Below are positions 6,604 through 9,196 of a DNA stretch of 9,196 nucleotides, in pieces; within the stretch, counting starts at the first letter, position 1, and each line of letters opens with the position of its first letter. A program made the position numbers and the translations under genes. The notes beneath the pieces were generated by a model. It was not told the DNA's origin and ran no database searches. It saw only the letters and a list, made by a program, of their open reading frames with translations. Source of the stretch: Peptococcaceae bacterium BRH_c23 (GTDB lineage Bacteria > Bacillota_B > Desulfitobacteriia > Desulfitobacteriales > Desulfitobacteriaceae); assembly GCA_000961805.1 (NCBI GenBank), contig LADV01000149.1, positions 1 through 9,196 on the forward strand. The letters are read 5' to 3'.

Positions 6604-6626
6604 TTCACAAGCTAAAGCTTAATGAA
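6604..6626. promoter_or_regulatory. Imperfect inverted repeat before the flavoprotein gene
   Basis: TTCA-c-AAGCT-aa-AGCTT-aa-TGAA on the plus strand gives arms that pair over nine bases with a small asymmetry. It lies about 30 bases upstream of the flavoprotein start, just before its ribosome binding site. It could be an operator or a small leader hairpin; short AT-rich symmetry can also arise by chance. No convincing promoter hexamers were found in this gap. Confidence 0.25.
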
Positions 6627-6667
6627 CTCACAATTTCAATGTCCGGAAAGATCAATGAATCTTGAAC

Positions 6668-6702
6668 AATGGACCATTTCAGATAGTCTGAAATGGTCCA
6701 TT
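6668..6702 (-). terminator. 16-bp perfect hairpin between dsrK and the flavoprotein gene
   Basis: Perfect inverted repeat with arms 6668-6683 and 6687-6702 and only three bases in the loop; the core is TGGACCATTTCAGA. It begins about 33 bases after the dsrK stop. On the minus strand the stem is followed by GTTCAAGATTC, which is poor in U, so intrinsic termination may be partial. An mRNA-stabilising or processing hairpin that sets different levels of dsrMK and downstream message is the main alternative. Confidence 0.6.
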
Positions 6703-6735
6703 AAAAGCTTCCAGTTTAAAAACTGTAAGATCCGA

Positions 6736-8349
6736 TTACTCTAGAAACTCTAGGAAAGGTTTTTCCATACTTACCATGGCATTGACCATGAGTTCTACTA
6801 AGCCACCATACTGAACGTTGTATTTCTCGGTGACTTCGTAATGTTCCAAAATAGCCCGCATAGCTCCTTTACAGTTAGAACAAGGAGCGCAAATGTATTT
6901 TGGAATTGAAGCATCTTCAATCGTATCTTTGAAAGCTCCTAGGATTTGGTTAAATTTCATCCGGGACGCCACTTGATCTCTGAACTGAGGGAAGTTCTGG
7001 GAGTTCATAATGGCGAAACCGCTTCCCCCACCACAGCAGTAGTTATCAACTCCATGGGGAGTCATTTCTCTAAACTGAGGAGCAATTGCTCTCAGGATAT
7101 TCCGTTGAGGTTCAACAATCCCTAATTGTCTCACGACATTACAAGGATCGTGCAGGGTCACAGGGAAGTTATTTTTACTGGGATCAAGTTTTAGTCGTTT
7201 GTTCTTGACCATATCCCAAAGCAGTGGCAGACAACTTTCCACTGGAATCTTAGCATCTCCATACGCCATGCGATCACCGACCATCATCGAAGCCTTATGG
7301 GCATGTCCACACTCTGCGACCACAATTCGGTTGACTCCAAAATCTTTCGCTACTTTCATCTGCATCAGAGCAATCTGTTTAGCCTGATAATCGTCATACC
7401 ATAGTCCATAATTGACACTGTCATACCCCATGATTTCACTGCTAAGGGTCCAATTGATGCCTGCTGCATCAAAGAGAAGGGCAAAAGCTACAGGGTTTTC
7501 CGGCCATGCCATAAACTCGCCTGCATTATGCAATACTAGTATATCCGCGCCTTTTTTATCGACTGGGAATTTTAACTTAATGCCGAATTTTTCTTCGGTA
7601 TCTTCTTCCAGAAACTCCAGGGTATCTAAAAAAGCCGGCTTGCCTAGGCCAGTCGAAGAACCGGTCTTAATCTGAAGCATCGTACCTTTTGTATGCAGAG
7701 GAGTCGGCGCAATGCCCATTTCTTGGCTGAAAATCTTACGAATTTCTTTGGTAAGGATGGCATTATCCAAGCCCAGGGGACAGGTCTGAGCACAGCGTCG
7801 GCAGAGATTACAGCGATAGGCTAATTCCCCCAAACGAGCAATTGTCTCCCAATTTACATCGATATCTGCGCCAACAAAGCTGCCCAGCAGTTTTCCACTC
7901 GTGGTAAAATACTTTTTCAAAATTTTGCGCAGGACCTCGGAACGATAAATTGGTCGGTACATCTCGTTGTTCCCCGAGGCCGAATATATATGACAGGCGC
8001 CTGAACAAGTATCGCATTTAGCACAGTATTCAAAGGACAATAAGAGCGGTTGTAGTACTCCATTATTAGCATCGGAAAAGATTTTTTCTAAGCCGCTGAG
8101 GAACTTCCGGACAAACTCGTCTTCTTCCTCTTTAGATTTGGGACGAACTAAGGTATCGATACCAACATAACCATCTAGCGACGTACAGTATTTTTCTTTC
8201 CAGGCAGGCTTAGGATCCGTGAGCGGGGGTTCCATTCCGGGTTTATCATAGGGCGCTAATAAAGGCATTAACTGATCAAGTTCCAGTTTAATCAGTTGCT
8301 CATCCGATCGTCCCATATCTTTTGGACGTAAATCTTTTTGATTTATCAT
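6736..8349 (-). CDS. dsrK: DsrK, HdrD-like iron-sulfur subunit of the DsrMK complex
   Basis: A 537-residue cytoplasmic iron-sulfur protein with two complete ferredoxin motifs, Cys109, Cys112, Cys115, Cys119 (CAKCDTCSGACH) and Cys180, Cys183, Cys186, Cys190 (CNLCRRCAQTCP). The C-terminal half resembles the catalytic subunits of heterodisulfide reductase: CGHAH (Cys347), HDPC (Cys403), YCCGGGSG (Cys438, Cys439) and CAPCSNCKG (Cys487, Cys490, Cys493), the cysteine-rich pattern that holds a special catalytic [4Fe-4S] cluster. The known role is to take electrons from membrane subunit DsrM and reduce a disulfide-type substrate, proposed to be the DsrC trisulfide. It begins 56 bases after dsrM, with AGGGG eight bases before the ATG. 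The size and lack of a membrane anchor are normal. A strong hairpin follows the stop codon. Confidence 0.95.
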   Translation of the reverse strand: MINQKDLRPKDMGRSDEQLIKLELDQLMPLLAPYDKPGMEPPLTDPKPAWKEKYCTSLDGYVGIDTLVRPKSKEEEDEFVRKFLSGLEKIFSDANNGVLQPLLLSFEYCAKCDTCSGACHIYSASGNNEMYRPIYRSEVLRKILKKYFTTSGKLLGSFVGADIDVNWETIARLGELAYRCNLCRRCAQTCPLGLDNAILTKEIRKIFSQEMGIAPTPLHTKGTMLQIKTGSSTGLGKPAFLDTLEFLEEDTEEKFGIKLKFPVDKKGADILVLHNAGEFMAWPENPVAFALLFDAAGINWTLSSEIMGYDSVNYGLWYDDYQAKQIALMQMKVAKDFGVNRIVVAECGHAHKASMMVGDRMAYGDAKIPVESCLPLLWDMVKNKRLKLDPSKNNFPVTLHDPCNVVRQLGIVEPQRNILRAIAPQFREMTPHGVDNYCCGGGSGFAIMNSQNFPQFRDQVASRMKFNQILGAFKDTIEDASIPKYICAPCSNCKGAMRAILEHYEVTEKYNVQYGGLVELMVNAMVSMEKPFLEFLE

Positions 8350-8405
8350 ACTTAGATCCCCTTTTCCATATAGTTAATCCTTAAGAATTGGAAGATTGGA
8401 CGTTA

Positions 8406-9196
8406 TTACTTGGATACGGTCGGTGGCTTGATATGAGGGGCAGACCAAGAGGTGGTTGGGCGAAAAGTCGAAGCTTTTTTGACCTTTTGCTCAACTTCAC
8501 TGCCTTTAAGATTAGGATTATTATCCCATAGAACCGTATGGAAGGTAAAATACTTCCCAACATAGTGACTCATCTTACTGATAGGAATATAAGTTAGCAT
8601 AATTCCAACCAAAATTATGTGTAAGGTGACTAGGCCACTGGCTTCAAAAGGCGTAAACGTGATGAGGTTCGAAGTTACTACTCGGGCAGTATGAAAGGAT
8701 AAATCACTGCCCCAGGTGAGAACCCCTGTGAACAGAGCTGCAAAAAGCAGTAAAAGGTTAAAGTATTCTTGTGGAGTTGTGTATTTTTTCAAGGTATTAT
8801 CGAACATCCTGCGCAGAAATAATAATCCAGCCCCTAAAGTACCTACTGCGAGCCCGCAAATCCCAGTAACAAGCGATAAATAGTAAATTAATAGACCCCA
8901 AATACTTGGACTATTCGCAGCTACACTAATTCCATTGATGGCAGTCACCGCTCCTACGACCAATAATATGGTCCAAGCCATGAGCAGGTAAATCCCTAAG
9001 TGCAAGGCATAAGAAATCCACCAAAAAGGTCGTTGGTTTTCAAACAACTTTTTGATGAAAAGAATCTCTTTTAACATTTCTATGACTTCCCTCACATGAG
9101 AAACTTCGTGAGGCTTACTCCACCACGCTACTTCCTCATAATAGGAACCCCCATGTTCAAACCCTTTTTCTTTAGGTACAGGATAGAGTTCCATTC
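8406..9196 (-). CDS. dsrM: DsrM, membrane cytochrome b subunit (5' end outside the window)
   Basis: At least 262 residues of a NarI-like membrane cytochrome b, identified by sequence pattern and by its place just upstream of dsrK. Counting from the Met at 9194, four hydrophobic segments appear near residues 57-86, 97-128, 144-163 and 185-208. Possible haem b ligands include His65 (YALHLGIYLL), His168 (SFHTAR) and His192 (TLHIILVG). The block KMSHYVGKYFTFHTVLWDN near 208-225 is typical, and the tail is soluble and basic. DsrM oxidises menaquinol and passes electrons to DsrK. DsrM proteins usually have about 330 residues with another N-terminal helix before the PVP segment, so the true start is probably beyond the right edge; a start at the Met at 9194 cannot be excluded. 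Confidence 0.88.
   Translation of the reverse strand, partial: MELYPVPKEKGFEHGGSYYEEVAWWSKPHEVSHVREVIEMLKEILFIKKLFENQRPFWWISYALHLGIYLLMAWTILLVVGAVTAINGISVAANSPSIWGLLIYYLSLVTGICGLAVGTLGAGLLFLRRMFDNTLKKYTTPQEYFNLLLLFAALFTGVLTWGSDLSFHTARVVTSNLITFTPFEASGLVTLHIILVGIMLTYIPISKMSHYVGKYFTFHTVLWDNNPNLKGSEVEQKVKKASTFRPTTSWSAPHIKPPTVSK

Noticed and set aside
6712..6725. Small inverted repeat CAGTTT-AA-AAACTG just after the dsrK stop
   Set aside because: Short, AT-rich and without context; likely chance, or part of the adjoining 3' structure.
265..7675. Several plus-strand open frames of 60-100 codons (for example 265-516, 4053-4355, 5011-5277, 7412-7675)
   Set aside because: All lie antisense within well-supported minus-strand genes, have no recognisable domain, and look like shadows of the coding bias on the other strand.

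Overview
The window reads as part of the dissimilatory sulfite reductase (dsr) locus of a low-to-moderate GC Gram-positive sulfate or sulfite reducer in the Clostridia. Desulfosporosinus or Desulfitobacterium (Peptococcaceae) fits best. The basis is the DsrA/DsrB protein sequences, Bacillus-type AGGAGGTG ribosome binding sites, AT-rich spacers, and dsrM directly upstream of dsrK with no dsrJOP after it. Genus is an inference. All eight protein genes lie on the minus strand and fill most of the window; no credible plus-strand gene was seen.

In transcription order (right to left): dsrM (5' end cut by the window edge, 9196-8406) and dsrK (8349-6736) encode a membrane menaquinol/thiol module. Next is a CoA-disulfide/persulfide reductase with a C-terminal rhodanese domain (6575-4887). 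A 200-base regulatory gap follows. Then come a small 2[4Fe-4S] ferredoxin (4686-4498), dsrA (4463-3240), dsrB (3204-2143) and dsrD (2109-1888), spaced 33-35 bases apart. After another structured gap comes dsrN, a CbiA-type amidotransferase (1632-127). The segment closes with an intrinsic terminator at 61-88. Bases 1-60 hold no gene I can identify.

Working together: DsrAB reduces sulfite, using sirohaem that DsrN is thought to amidate. DsrD activates DsrAB. The ferredoxin is a plausible electron carrier to DsrAB. DsrMK links the membrane quinone pool to reduction of the sulfur-carrying product (DsrC trisulfide in other organisms). The rhodanese-fused flavoprotein could handle per- or polysulfide intermediates using NAD(P)H. 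No dsrC, dsrJ, dsrO or dsrP is present in the window.

The gaps are the less ordinary part. The dsrD-dsrN gap has a nested inverted repeat, a near-consensus promoter for dsrN, and a back-to-back near-consensus promoter pointing the other way, antisense to dsrD/dsrB. The gap before the ferredoxin has three tandem 12-13-base repeats next to a near-perfect Shine-Dalgarno, a 20-base CRP/FNR-like palindrome and a second long inverted repeat. A 16-bp perfect hairpin separates dsrK from the flavoprotein gene. I infer up to four transcription units (dsrMK; flavoprotein; ferredoxin-dsrABD; dsrN), all unverified. No mobile element, tRNA, rRNA or CRISPR array was seen.
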